64,000 nt of DNA from CAYRES01 sp964423425. Lineage in GTDB: Bacteria; Actinomycetota; Thermoleophilia; RBG-16-64-13. The stretch spans positions 62,001 through 126,000 of the forward strand of contig CAYRES010000004.1 of the NCBI GenBank assembly GCA_964423425.1, in the 5' to 3' direction. A program made the translations under genes and the position numbers. Below the pieces are notes generated by a model, which saw nothing but the letters and a program-made list of their open reading frames with translations, did no database searches and was not told where the DNA came from. The first letter of the stretch is position 1, and the number at the start of each line of letters is the position of its first letter. This document shows positions 1 through 8,567 of this stretch, in pieces.

Positions 1-986
1 CGGGTAAGAGCGTGGTCACCGCCAACAAGCAGCTCTTGGCGAACAGGGGCGGTCCGCTGTTCGAGCTGGCCAAGGAGAAGGGCCGGCAGATACGGTTCGA
101 GGCTTCGGTTGCCGGCGCCGTACCCATTATCAAGGTCATGCGCGAGAGCATGATCGCGGCCGACCTGCACACTGTGTATGGAATCGTGAACGGCACCACC
201 AACTACATCCTCACTGCCATGTACGCCGGGGAGGGGGACTACGCGAGTACCCTGGCGCAGGCCCAGCGCCTCGGTTATGCGGAGGCCGATCCCACCGACG
301 ACGTGAGTGGTGGTGACGCGGCCGCCAAGATGGCCATCTTGGCCTCCATTGCGTTCAAGTCACGGGTCACCCTGGCCGACGTCCGCTACGAGGGCATCGA
401 CAGGATCACGCCGGCCGATGTGCAATACGCGAAGGATTTTGGCTACGTTATCAAGCTGGTTGGAGCGGCACGGCTCGTCGAGGGGAGAGTGAATGTACAC
501 GTGAGCCCGGCGCTTGTTCCCGAGGGGCACCCGCTGGCAGCGATCTCTGGCTCATACAACGCAGTGCTCATGCAGGGTCACTCCATCGACGAGATCATGC
601 TCTCGGGACCGGGCGCCGGGGGCGTGCAGACGTCTTCTGCGGTTATCAGCGACATCGTCTCCATCGTAAGCACGAAGACTGCGGGCTTTCTTCAGAACTG
701 CTCCTGCTATCGCCATCTGGACTTCTGTCCCGACGACGAATTGGAGTCGGCGTTCTTCATACGGGCGCAAGTGGAAGACCGGGCGGGTGTGCTCTCTCAG
801 ATCTCCTCGGTGTTCGGGGAGCACGATGTGTCTATCGAGAGCATGATCCAGAAGGGCCACGGGGAGCAGGCCGAGTTGGTGTTTGTCACCCACCCCACGA
901 AGGAGCATAACGCCACGGCGGCTCTCCGGGCAGTGGAGTCTTTGGCCTGTGTACGCGGAAGCACGATGGCCATTCGCGTTCTTTGA
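1..986 (+). CDS. hom: Homoserine dehydrogenase, 3' part (5' end outside window)
   Basis: NADP-dependent reduction of aspartate semialdehyde to homoserine, the branch point to threonine and methionine. The reading frame is open from base 3 and enters at a GKSVVTANKQLL segment, which in this family follows the nucleotide-binding domain, so the GTG at 12 is internal and not a start. About 327 residues remain: the catalytic domain with GIVNGTTNYIL and the GYAEADPTDDVSGGDAAAK stretch that lines the substrate site, then a C-terminal ACT domain (about the last 80 residues, from AFFIRAQVEDRAG) that normally gives threonine feedback control. No thrC or thrB lies downstream in the window; the next gene is a phosphoesterase. 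Confidence 0.93.
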   Translation, partial: GKSVVTANKQLLANRGGPLFELAKEKGRQIRFEASVAGAVPIIKVMRESMIAADLHTVYGIVNGTTNYILTAMYAGEGDYASTLAQAQRLGYAEADPTDDVSGGDAAAKMAILASIAFKSRVTLADVRYEGIDRITPADVQYAKDFGYVIKLVGAARLVEGRVNVHVSPALVPEGHPLAAISGSYNAVLMQGHSIDEIMLSGPGAGGVQTSSAVISDIVSIVSTKTAGFLQNCSCYRHLDFCPDDELESAFFIRAQVEDRAGVLSQISSVFGEHDVSIESMIQKGHGEQAELVFVTHPTKEHNATAALRAVESLACVRGSTMAIRVL

Positions 987-1050
987 GTGGTGGTGCGTTC
1001 ACGGAGCGGTGACTGAAGCTCAAGCGAGGCAAGAGAGGAAGAAGGCTATC

Positions 1051-1851
1051 GTGGCTCCAAGAAGGGCGCAGGCACGCATAGTGCATCTGTCGGATATCCA
1101 TGCCGGGTCCCAGTACTTCGTCCCCAATCTGCTTGAACGGGCCCTGGTGGAGATCAACGACATGTCGGCGGACATCGTGGTGGTGACGGGCGATCTCACC
1201 AACATGGGCTATCGCCAAGAGTTTCGAGAAGCCTCGGAGTATCTCACCCGCCTGCACTGCGACGACGTGCTCGTGGTACCCGGCAATCATGACAGCAGGA
1301 ATGTGGGCTATACGCACTTCGAGCGCATCTTTGGCCACGAACGCACCATTCGCAAGAGCGGTGTCACCATTGTCGGAATCGATTCCACCGAGCCCGATCT
1401 CGACAACGGAAGGGTGGGGCGGGGCAGCTACGATCGCGTGCGGGAGACTTTCCTGGAGGCGCCGGAGGACTTCAAGATCTTCGCACTCCATCACCACCTT
1501 CTCCCGATTCCAGGCACCGGCCGGGAAAGGAACGTGGTCCACGATGCCGGGGATGTGCTCGAGCTCCTGCTCGAGGTGGGAGTCAATCTGGTGCTTTCCG
1601 GACACAAGCACGTTCCCTATGTCTGGCGGCTGGAAGGCATGTTTGTCGTGAACACCGGTACCGTCTCCACGCTGCGCCTGCGCGGCGACACCAAGCCCTG
1701 CTATGTCGTCATCGATATCGACGGCAGTCAAGTGGTCATCACCCGCAGGTACCCATTCCATGGGGGTGAGGTCGTGGTTGAATTCGATGCCTGCACGGCC
1801 ACATATACCCGGCATGAGTCCCACATGGACCGCATTCTGGCGGAATCCTGA
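1051..1851 (+). CDS. Calcineurin-like metallophosphoesterase
   Basis: A two-metal phosphoesterase of the CpdA/YfcE class. The metal ligands are visible in order: HLSDIHAG near the N-terminus, GDLT, GNHD, paired His in the ALHHHLLP segment, and GHKH near the C-terminus. The frame stays open back to 883, but that part lies over the end of hom; GTG at 1051 follows a strong AGAGGAAGAAGG ribosome site and begins just before the first motif, so I chose it (GTG 1009 is the alternative). The stop overlaps the ATG of the cyclic 2,3-diphosphoglycerate synthetase gene by one base, so the two are probably translationally coupled. Family members often cleave cyclic phosphodiesters; that this one acts on the neighbour's product is inference. 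Confidence 0.85.
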   Translation: MAPRRAQARIVHLSDIHAGSQYFVPNLLERALVEINDMSADIVVVTGDLTNMGYRQEFREASEYLTRLHCDDVLVVPGNHDSRNVGYTHFERIFGHERTIRKSGVTIVGIDSTEPDLDNGRVGRGSYDRVRETFLEAPEDFKIFALHHHLLPIPGTGRERNVVHDAGDVLELLLEVGVNLVLSGHKHVPYVWRLEGMFVVNTGTVSTLRLRGDTKPCYVVIDIDGSQVVITRRYPFHGGEVVVEFDACTATYTRHESHMDRILAES

Positions 1852-3233
1852 TGCCGCGGGCCGTCGTCCTTATCGACGGTGAGCACTATCCGCCCGTGGT
1901 GGCCGAGGCACTTGTATCGCTCGGGCGGGAGTACGAGGTGGTTGCCGCCGTCTTCCTGGGCGGAACAGAGAAGATCAAGGGAGACGATCTGCAGGAAGAA
2001 GCAGAGCGCCTGTACGGAGTGCCGGTGGTGTTCGGCCCTTCTCCGACCGTCTCGTTGCTGGAGGCCATTGAGCGTTTTGCCCCCGCGGTGATCGTTGACG
2101 TGAGCGACGAACCGGTGGTAGGATACGCGGAGAGGTTCCGCCTCATCAGTCATGCGTTGTCGCGGAGCGTCTCGTACGCCGGCTCTGACTTTCGCTTCGA
2201 ACCCCCAGAACTGCCACGTATCGCGTGTGCTCCATCGCTGTCCATCATCGGTACCGCGAAGAGGGTGGGCAAGACGGCTCTGTCGGGCTTCGTTGCTCGA
2301 ACCCTCCAAAGCCAAAGGCGTGGTCGGCAGCAGGCGGCGCGCGTGGTGATCGTAGCTATGGGCAGGGGGGGGCCATCGGAGCCTGAGGTGATTGATGGCC
2401 TGGGTGTTGAGCTCGGGGCGAGCGAGCTTCTGCAATGGAGCCGGCAGGGCAGGCACGCGGCCTCCGATCATTTCGAGGATGCTGCACTGAGTCGGGTCAC
2501 GACGGTGGGCTGCCGCCGCTGTGGGGGTGGGTTGGCGGGCCGGCCTTTCGTCTCCAACGTAGCCGCAGGGGCGGAGGTAGCCAACTCGCTGAAGCCTGAT
2601 CTCATCGTATTCGAGGGGAGCGGAGCGGCGATACCGCCGGTCGCCACTGACAGCCGTGTCTGCGTGGCCGGGGCCCATCAGCCCCTCGACTACGTGACGG
2701 GCTATTTGGGTTCGTATCGGGCGCTCATCAGTGATGCGGTAGTGCTGACGATGGCGGAGGAGCCCCTCGCTGGGTCGGGCAACGTCAAGGAGGCCATGCG
2801 GGGACTGGCGGAGCTCGTGCCGGAGGTGCCGGTACTGCCTGTGGTGTTCAGACCCCGGCCCATGGATGAGGTGTCGGGGAAGAAGGTGGCTTTCTTCTGC
2901 ACGGCACCCCGGGCGTTGGAGGAGGTGCTCACGTCCCATCTCGAGGCGGAGCATGGTTGTCGAGTGAAGCTGTTCTCGCCGAATCTATCGAACCGGCGTG
3001 TGTTGCGGGAGGACTTCGGCCGACCGGAGATGGCAGAGGTGGAACTCGTTCTCACCGAGATAAAAGCGGCGGCGATCGACGTGGTCGCCGAGGAAGCGGA
3101 GAGGCGCGGCATACCTGTGAGCTTTGTCGATAATGATCCTGTCGAAGTGGCGCCGGCTAAGGCGGGCGATCTCGAGGCTCTGAGTGCGTACCTGGCCGAT
3201 GTAGCCCGCGAACGCTTCACGGAGAGCCGGTAG
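1851..3233 (+). CDS. cpgS: Cyclic 2,3-diphosphoglycerate synthetase homologue
   Basis: In methanogens this enzyme closes 2,3-diphosphoglycerate to the intramolecular cyclic anhydride, an intracellular osmolyte and thermoprotectant, using ATP. The 460-residue length fits the family. An N-terminal Rossmann-like part (1-125) is followed by a P-loop GTAKRVGKT at residues 134-142 and a long C-terminal part with several nucleotide-binding-like beta-alpha units (for example VVIVAMGRGGPSEPE). It overlaps the phosphoesterase gene by one base and is followed six bases later by 2-phosphoglycerate kinase, which makes the precursor in archaea. Product formation in this organism is not proven; a role with another phosphoglycerate derivative is possible. 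Confidence 0.8.
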   Translation: MPRAVVLIDGEHYPPVVAEALVSLGREYEVVAAVFLGGTEKIKGDDLQEEAERLYGVPVVFGPSPTVSLLEAIERFAPAVIVDVSDEPVVGYAERFRLISHALSRSVSYAGSDFRFEPPELPRIACAPSLSIIGTAKRVGKTALSGFVARTLQSQRRGRQQAARVVIVAMGRGGPSEPEVIDGLGVELGASELLQWSRQGRHAASDHFEDAALSRVTTVGCRRCGGGLAGRPFVSNVAAGAEVANSLKPDLIVFEGSGAAIPPVATDSRVCVAGAHQPLDYVTGYLGSYRALISDAVVLTMAEEPLAGSGNVKEAMRGLAELVPEVPVLPVVFRPRPMDEVSGKKVAFFCTAPRALEEVLTSHLEAEHGCRVKLFSPNLSNRRVLREDFGRPEMAEVELVLTEIKAAAIDVVAEEAERRGIPVSFVDNDPVEVAPAKAGDLEALSAYLADVARERFTESR

Positions 3234-3238
3234 TTGCC

Positions 3239-4192
3239 ATGGTGACGAGGCGCATTCGCCGGCAGATGGGAGAGCGCGAGCCAATCCTTGTGGTCTCCGA
3301 CGGGCATTCGGTGCCCTTCTCCAAAGGGCTTCTCGGTCAGTCGCTCACTGCCACCGGCCTCGATCCCGAGAAGGCCTACCGGGTGGGCATGCAGGTGGAG
3401 GCACGCCTGCGGCAACTGGGCATGCTCAGGGTGCCCGTGTCCATGCTTCCGGACCTCGTGTCGCAGGTGGTGGAGGAGCAGGCCGGTTCTCTCTACTACG
3501 ACCGCTATCTCACCTGGCATGAACTCTCCTACTCGCAGAGACCGGTCATCATCCTGGTGGGTGGAGGAACGGGTGTGGGCAAGAGCACGCTCGCCTCGCA
3601 GCTCGCCAACCGGCTGGGGCTCGTGCGCATCATTTCCACCGATACCATCCGCCAAGTGATGAGAGCCTTCTTCTCGCCCACCCTCATGCCGGCCATCCAT
3701 TACTCCTCCTTCGAATCCGACCTAGCCATGCAGATGCCTCTCCAGGAAGAGGCCGACCCCGTACTGCTGGGTTTCGCAGAGCAGGTGAAACTGCTGAACG
3801 TGGGTGCACAAGCGGTGGTCGACCGGGCAGTGCAGGAGGGCCAGCGCATGGTACTCGAGGGGGTGCACCTGGTGCCGGGGTTCATCCCTTCCTGCGCCGA
3901 TGCGCGCGCCTTGATCCTCCCGCTCGTGGTCGCTGTTCGCGACGAAGGCCTACACCGCGGCCACTTCGTGGTGCGGGAGCGCGAGACCGATGGACGCCGG
4001 CCGGTGGAGCGCTATCTCGAGAATTTCGGCAACATCCGCAAGATCCAGGACTTCATTCTGGAGCGGTCCCAGAGTGAGGGAACGTTGGTGATCGAGAACC
4101 ACGATATCGATGAGGCGGTGGGCCTGGCCGTCGACGCACTCTATGAACTCATCGAAGAGAAGCAAGAGGGGGACGAAGGCCGTGGCGCCTGA
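3239..4192 (+). CDS. pgk2: 2-phosphoglycerate kinase
   Basis: Phosphorylates 2-phosphoglycerate to 2,3-diphosphoglycerate, the step before cyclisation. Residues 14-85 look like the ATP-cone-type N-terminal domain of the family (DGHSVPFSKGLLGQSLTATG). A kinase domain follows, with P-loop GGGTGVGKST at 108-117 and STDTIRQVMR about 20 residues later. The 317-residue length is normal. It sits directly after the synthetase gene, and its last 11 bases overlap the GlpX-like gene, so all belong to one operon. The combination is known from methanogenic archaea and some bacteria. Confidence 0.83.
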   Translation: MVTRRIRRQMGEREPILVVSDGHSVPFSKGLLGQSLTATGLDPEKAYRVGMQVEARLRQLGMLRVPVSMLPDLVSQVVEEQAGSLYYDRYLTWHELSYSQRPVIILVGGGTGVGKSTLASQLANRLGLVRIISTDTIRQVMRAFFSPTLMPAIHYSSFESDLAMQMPLQEEADPVLLGFAEQVKLLNVGAQAVVDRAVQEGQRMVLEGVHLVPGFIPSCADARALILPLVVAVRDEGLHRGHFVVRERETDGRRPVERYLENFGNIRKIQDFILERSQSEGTLVIENHDIDEAVGLAVDALYELIEEKQEGDEGRGA

Positions 4193-5192
4193 AGTGCGGA
4201 CCAATGAGCACGGGCCCGGCGAGCGGGGGGATTCGCACTGCACATGCACCGATTTCGTTCGGGTCACGAAGGCCGCTGCGATCGCGGCGGGCCGCTGGAT
4301 GGGGCAGGGCAAACAGGCGGAGGCACGTGAAGCTGCCTCCAAGGCCCTTCGAGCCGCCATGGCCGAGCTGCCGGTGAGTGCCGAGGTGGTGGTTGCGCCG
4401 GGGGGGAGCGAAGAAGCAGGCAGCTTCTCAGTGGGGCAAGTGCTGGGCAGCGGCGGCCGGCGCTGTTCGGTGGCGGTTGATGCCTTGGAAGGGTCAGGCA
4501 TCCTGGCCAAAGGGCAGGGAGGAGCGATCTCCGTGCTGGCGGTCGGCGAGCCGGGGAGCATCACGCCGGTGCCACACATGTACATGCAGAAGTTGGCGGT
4601 GGGGGCAAGTGCCGCAGGTAACATCGACATCGACGCTCCTATCGAGGATAACTTGAAGGCCATTGCCCGGGCTTACGGGCGCGAGGTGGGCGAGCTCGCC
4701 GTGATTGTGCTTGACCGTCCCCGCCACGAAGATCTGGTCGAGGACATTCGCAAGGCGGGTGCCCGCATCAAGCTCATCCCCGACGGTGACATCATGGCTA
4801 GCATTGCGGCTGCCGTGAGCGGTACCGGCGACCACGCCTACATCGGTATCGGTGGCTCCACGGAGGGAGTGATGACGGCTGCTGCCATGCGCTGTCTGGG
4901 CGGCGAGATACAGGGCAAGTTCTGGCCCCTGTCGCGTCGGGAGATCGAAAGGGCTCGTGAGTACGGCATAGACGACATAGAGCACACGTTTCGGACCGGC
5001 GATCTGGTGAAGGGAGACATGATCTTCTCCGCCACCGGTGTGAGCACCGGCGACGTGTTGCGGGGAGTCGACTACTTCCACGAGGGCGCCCGCAGCCATA
5101 CGCTCCTCATGTGTACGAGGTGCAGAATGGTGTGCTTCGTCGACACCATTCATCTGTTCAGTGAAGACAGAAGTGAGATCAAGTTGCTGTAG
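4182..5192 (+). CDS. GlpX-like (class II fructose-1,6-bisphosphatase family) protein with altered metal site
   Basis: Family membership is clear over the whole length: DFVRVTKAAAIAAGRWMG, VDALEGSG, MYMQKLAVG, LDRPRHEDL, PDGDIMASI, GIGGSTEGV and the C-terminal FSATGVSTGDVLRGV. Aligned by eye to E. coli GlpX, two metal ligands are missing: Asp33 becomes Arg49 and Glu57 of the GEGEIDEAPM motif becomes Pro73 within APGGSEEAG. The Asp of the VDPxEG motif (here D100) and the Glu of GGSTEGV remain. It may have a changed substrate or be inactive as a fructose bisphosphatase. GTG at 4182 was chosen from the GAGGGGGA ribosome site; the frame extends upstream to 4110 inside the kinase gene. Tight linkage suggests a role in the diphosphoglycerate module. 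Confidence 0.75.
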   Translation: MAPEVRTNEHGPGERGDSHCTCTDFVRVTKAAAIAAGRWMGQGKQAEAREAASKALRAAMAELPVSAEVVVAPGGSEEAGSFSVGQVLGSGGRRCSVAVDALEGSGILAKGQGGAISVLAVGEPGSITPVPHMYMQKLAVGASAAGNIDIDAPIEDNLKAIARAYGREVGELAVIVLDRPRHEDLVEDIRKAGARIKLIPDGDIMASIAAAVSGTGDHAYIGIGGSTEGVMTAAAMRCLGGEIQGKFWPLSRREIERAREYGIDDIEHTFRTGDLVKGDMIFSATGVSTGDVLRGVDYFHEGARSHTLLMCTRCRMVCFVDTIHLFSEDRSEIKLL

Positions 5193-5247
5193 CCGCATTC
5201 GTGTACCGCTCAGTGTATCGATGCGAGAGCCAAGTAGGAGAACGTAG

Positions 5248-5276
5248 GCGTTGAGGGACCACCAGCGTTGAGGGAC
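5248..5276 (+). repeat. 12-bp direct repeat in the rho leader
   Basis: GCGTTGAGGGAC occurs at 5248-5259 and again at 5265-5276, a 17-base period, just upstream of rho. It could be a protein or RNA element of rho autoregulation, or simple local duplication. Confidence 0.6.
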
Positions 5277-5299
5277 GCGATGGACACTAGAGGGATGTG

Positions 5300-6553
5300 A
5301 TGGAGATAACCGAGCTTGAGCCGAGGCTCCTCTCCGACCTTCACACGGTCGCAGGTGATATCGGCATAAAGAACTTCCGTAAGTATTCCAAAGCGGAACT
5401 GATCATGAGGATGCTTTCCGAGCAGGCCTCCGGCGACCGGGGCTTGAATACGCGCACAGGACTCCTTGATGTGCTGCCCGACGGCTTCGGCTTCCTCCGC
5501 ACCCAGGGCTACACGCAGTCCGATTCGGACATCTACGTGTCGCTGTCGCAAATCCGCCGCTTCAAGCTGAGGCGCGGAGATGAGATTTCCGGTCAAGTGC
5601 GGACACCCAAGGACAATGAGAAGTATCACGCGCTGCTCAAGATCAACACCGTGAATGGCCTCGATCCCGAGCAGGCCCGCAATCGTCCCAACTTCGACTC
5701 CCTCACGCCTCTCTTCCCGGAAGACCGCCTGCGACTCGAGACCGGTTCCGACCGGCTGGCTCCCCGGGTCATGGATCTCATCTGTCCCATCGGCAAGGGT
5801 CAACGCGGCCTCATAGTGTCGCCCCCCAAGGCGGGTAAGACGACCATCCTCAAGGAGATCGCCAACTCCATCTCGGTGAACAACCCCGAGGTCCACCTGC
5901 TCGTCCTCTTGGTCGACGAACGGCCGGAGGAAGTCACCGACATGGAACGCTCGGTCAACGGCGAGGTGGTGAGCTCCACCTTCGATCAGCCTTCGGAGAA
6001 TCACCTCCAGGTCACGGAACTGGTGCTCGAGAGGGTGAAGCGGCTGGTCGAGGTGGGCAGGGATGTGGTGGTGCTGCTCGACTCCATCACGCGGTTGGCG
6101 CGCGCCTACAACCTGGCCGCACCGGCGAGCGGCCGCATTCTCTCCGGCGGGGTCGACTCCACCGCCCTCTATCCGCCGAAGAAGTTCTTCGGTGCGGCCC
6201 GTAACATCGAGGAGGGGGGCTCGCTCACCATCCTCGCCACGGCACTCGTGGACACCGGCTCCCGTATGGACGAGGTCATCTTCGAGGAGTTCAAGGGAAC
6301 TGGCAACTGGGAGGTCCACCTGAGCAGGCAGCTCGCCAACAAGCGGATCTTCCCGGCCATCGACATCGAGAAGTCCGGCACCCGCAAGGAGGAGTTGCTC
6401 ATGGCGCCCGCCGAGGCCAAGATGGTGTGGAAGCTCCGCAGCGTCCTCCATGCCCTCGATCCGAACGCGGCCATCGAGCTCCTCATCGACAAGCTCCGGG
6501 AGACTCGGTCGAACACCGAATTCCTCGAGCAGATGCGCAAGAACTCCCGCTAG
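5300..6553 (+). CDS. rho: Transcription termination factor Rho
   Basis: Hexameric RNA-dependent ATPase that ends transcripts. The N-terminal helix bundle (1-47) leads into the cold-shock-like RNA-binding domain with LLDVLPDGFGFLR and DIYVSLSQIRRF, then the RecA-like motor with SPPKAGKTTI (Walker A), VHLLVLLVDERPEEVTDM, and the GGVDSTALYPPKKFFGAARN Q-loop region. The length (about 417 residues) matches the compact form and lacks the long basic insert typical of many actinobacterial Rho proteins. ATG 5300 lies five bases after an AGAGGG ribosome site; GTG 5297 directly before it is the alternative. Confidence 0.97.
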   Translation: MEITELEPRLLSDLHTVAGDIGIKNFRKYSKAELIMRMLSEQASGDRGLNTRTGLLDVLPDGFGFLRTQGYTQSDSDIYVSLSQIRRFKLRRGDEISGQVRTPKDNEKYHALLKINTVNGLDPEQARNRPNFDSLTPLFPEDRLRLETGSDRLAPRVMDLICPIGKGQRGLIVSPPKAGKTTILKEIANSISVNNPEVHLLVLLVDERPEEVTDMERSVNGEVVSSTFDQPSENHLQVTELVLERVKRLVEVGRDVVVLLDSITRLARAYNLAAPASGRILSGGVDSTALYPPKKFFGAARNIEEGGSLTILATALVDTGSRMDEVIFEEFKGTGNWEVHLSRQLANKRIFPAIDIEKSGTRKEELLMAPAEAKMVWKLRSVLHALDPNAAIELLIDKLRETRSNTEFLEQMRKNSR

Positions 6554-6586
6554 CCCTCGCAACCGGCACATTACCTAACTCATGTC

Positions 6587-7585
6587 ATGACTGTTGACAT
6601 AGGCATAGACGGTGTGTTCATCGGCCATCACACCGACGTGGTGGCCTGCACTGGGTGCACCATCATACTCTCGCCCGGGGGAGCCGTCGCCTCCGTCGAT
6701 GTGCGCGGTGGAGCTCCCGGCACGCGGGAGACCGATCTGCTCTCGCCGCTCTCCTCACCGCCGCTGGTCCACGGCATTCTGCTTACGGGCGGCTCGGCCT
6801 TCGGCCTCGCCGCCGCCGACGGGGTGGTCCAGTACCTCGAGGAGAACGGCTACGGTTTCGATACCGGCTACGCCCGCGTGCCGCTCGTGCCCGCGGCCGT
6901 CGTCTACGATCTGGCGTTGGGCCGACCCGATGTGCGCCCCCGACCGGAGCATGGCTACACGGCGGCCGCTGCGGCGGCGCGGGAAGTTGAGGAAGGGTCG
7001 GTGGGAGCCGGCACCGGTGCCACTGTGGGTAAGGTGCGCCGGGAGAGGAGCTGGATGAAGGCCGGCCTTGGTATCGCTAAGGTCGAACTGCCGGGCGGGG
7101 CCACCGTAGTGGGCGTGTCGGTGGTGAACGCCTTCGGTGATGTGCTGGGGTCCGACGGCAATGTCCTGGCGGGAGCCCTTGCCGACGACGGGTCTTTCCT
7201 CGATACGCGGCGCCACCTTCTCACTCTCGACGATCACCCGCACTTCGACCGCATGCAGAACACTACGCTGTGCTGTGTGGTCACCGACGCGGTACTCACC
7301 AAGACCCAGGCCGCCTCTGTGGCACGTATGGCTCACGACGGCATGGCTCGGGCGGTCTCCCCGGTGCACACGCCCGTGGACGGCGATGTGATCTTCGTGC
7401 TGTCGTGTGGCAGCAAGCGCTCCAACGTGTTCCAGATGGGGAGCGCCGCAGCCCGGGTGGTAGCTCAGAGTATACGCCGGGGGGTGCGACAGGCGACCGG
7501 GGTCGGGGGAGTGCGGGCGCTGTGCGACCTTGAGTCGGCGAAAGCACAGAGTGCGATGGACGAGCCGTCGGGGACGTGCACCTGA
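6587..7585 (+). CDS. P1-family (DmpA/OAT-fold) self-processing peptidase
   Basis: Ntn-like hydrolase of the P1/S58 family, whose members are made as a precursor that cleaves itself to expose the nucleophile. Visible signatures are GILLTGGSAFGLAAADG, VPLVPAAVVYDL, GSVGAGTGATVGK and a MQNTTLCCVVTDA segment. By comparison with mycobacterial homologues the cut should fall between Asn225 and Thr226, leaving Thr226 as the nucleophile. The family includes L-aminopeptidases/D-esterases and beta-peptidases; the substrate here is unknown. The stop codon overlaps the panC ATG by one base. Confidence 0.88.
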   Translation: MTVDIGIDGVFIGHHTDVVACTGCTIILSPGGAVASVDVRGGAPGTRETDLLSPLSSPPLVHGILLTGGSAFGLAAADGVVQYLEENGYGFDTGYARVPLVPAAVVYDLALGRPDVRPRPEHGYTAAAAAAREVEEGSVGAGTGATVGKVRRERSWMKAGLGIAKVELPGGATVVGVSVVNAFGDVLGSDGNVLAGALADDGSFLDTRRHLLTLDDHPHFDRMQNTTLCCVVTDAVLTKTQAASVARMAHDGMARAVSPVHTPVDGDVIFVLSCGSKRSNVFQMGSAAARVVAQSIRRGVRQATGVGGVRALCDLESAKAQSAMDEPSGTCT

Positions 7586-8436
7586 TGGAGGTCGTGGTCA
7601 CGAAGCCCGCCGCGCGGGCGGCGGTGGAAGCGGCCCGGTTCGCCACCAAGACGGTGGGCATCGTGCCCACCATGGGATACCTGCACGAAGGGCACTTGTC
7701 TCTGGCACGGCAGGCACGCACCGAGGACGACTTCGTGGTGCTCACCATCTTCGTCAACCCCACCCAGTTCGGCCCATCGGAAGACCTCGCCCGTTATCCG
7801 CGCGACTTGGAGCGCGACCTGACTCTGTGCCGGGAGGCCGGCGTGGACCTCGTCTTCTCGCCCTCGAACGAGGAGATGTATGGGCCCGATTTCGCCACCT
7901 GGGTCACGGTGGAGGGGCTTACGGAGGGATTGTGCGGGCAGGCCCGCCCCACGCATTTCCGGGGGGTCACCACGGTGGTGAGCAAGCTGTTCGGCATCTG
8001 CCGGGCGCACCGAGCCTACTTCGGGCAGAAGGACGCCCAACAGGCCTTCGTCATCCGGCGTATGACCGAGGATCTCGACCTGGGTGTCGAGATTGTCGTC
8101 TGTCCGACAGTGCGGGAGCCCGACGGGCTGGCCATGAGTTCGCGCAACGTCAATCTCTCGCCGGAGGCTCGGGTCCAAGCGCCTGCTCTGTACAGGGCTC
8201 TCCAGGTGGCGGAGCAGATGGTGCGTGCTGGAGAACGAGATGCCGCCCGCGTCAGGGCAGCGGTGGAGGAGTTCATTTCGATTCAAGCCCCTCTCGGCCG
8301 CATCGATTACGTGGAGATCGCCGATACGCGGCTCATCAGGCCCATCGCGCGGCTCGAGGGCCAGGTGTTGGTTGCCCTGGCGGTGTTCTTTGGTGACACG
8401 CGGCTGATCGACAACGTGATCCTGCAGGTGTCTTAG
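7585..8436 (+). CDS. panC: Pantothenate synthetase
   Basis: Joins pantoate and beta-alanine with ATP to make pantothenate for CoA synthesis. Diagnostic segments are PTMGYLHEGHLSL (nucleotidyl-transferase HxGH), FVNPTQFGPSED, VTTVVSKLFGI, AYFGQKDAQQ and MSSRNVNL. ATG 7585 overlaps the peptidase stop; an in-frame GTG at 7576 is the alternative. No panB or panD is nearby, although a DUF2520 protein, a family often linked with pantothenate genes, is encoded near 43 kb. Confidence 0.95.
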   Translation: MEVVVTKPAARAAVEAARFATKTVGIVPTMGYLHEGHLSLARQARTEDDFVVLTIFVNPTQFGPSEDLARYPRDLERDLTLCREAGVDLVFSPSNEEMYGPDFATWVTVEGLTEGLCGQARPTHFRGVTTVVSKLFGICRAHRAYFGQKDAQQAFVIRRMTEDLDLGVEIVVCPTVREPDGLAMSSRNVNLSPEARVQAPALYRALQVAEQMVRAGERDAARVRAAVEEFISIQAPLGRIDYVEIADTRLIRPIARLEGQVLVALAVFFGDTRLIDNVILQVS

Positions 8437-8567
8437 CAGGCAGGCGTAGCGCTTCTCGGGCGTAGAGTGTCTGGGTTCGTGCCTTCGTGGCGGGAAGCGG
8501 CAAAGAGAAGGCTGGCCTTGCGAAGTAGTGCGCTGCGGAACGATGCACCACCGGCTTGTGGAATACT

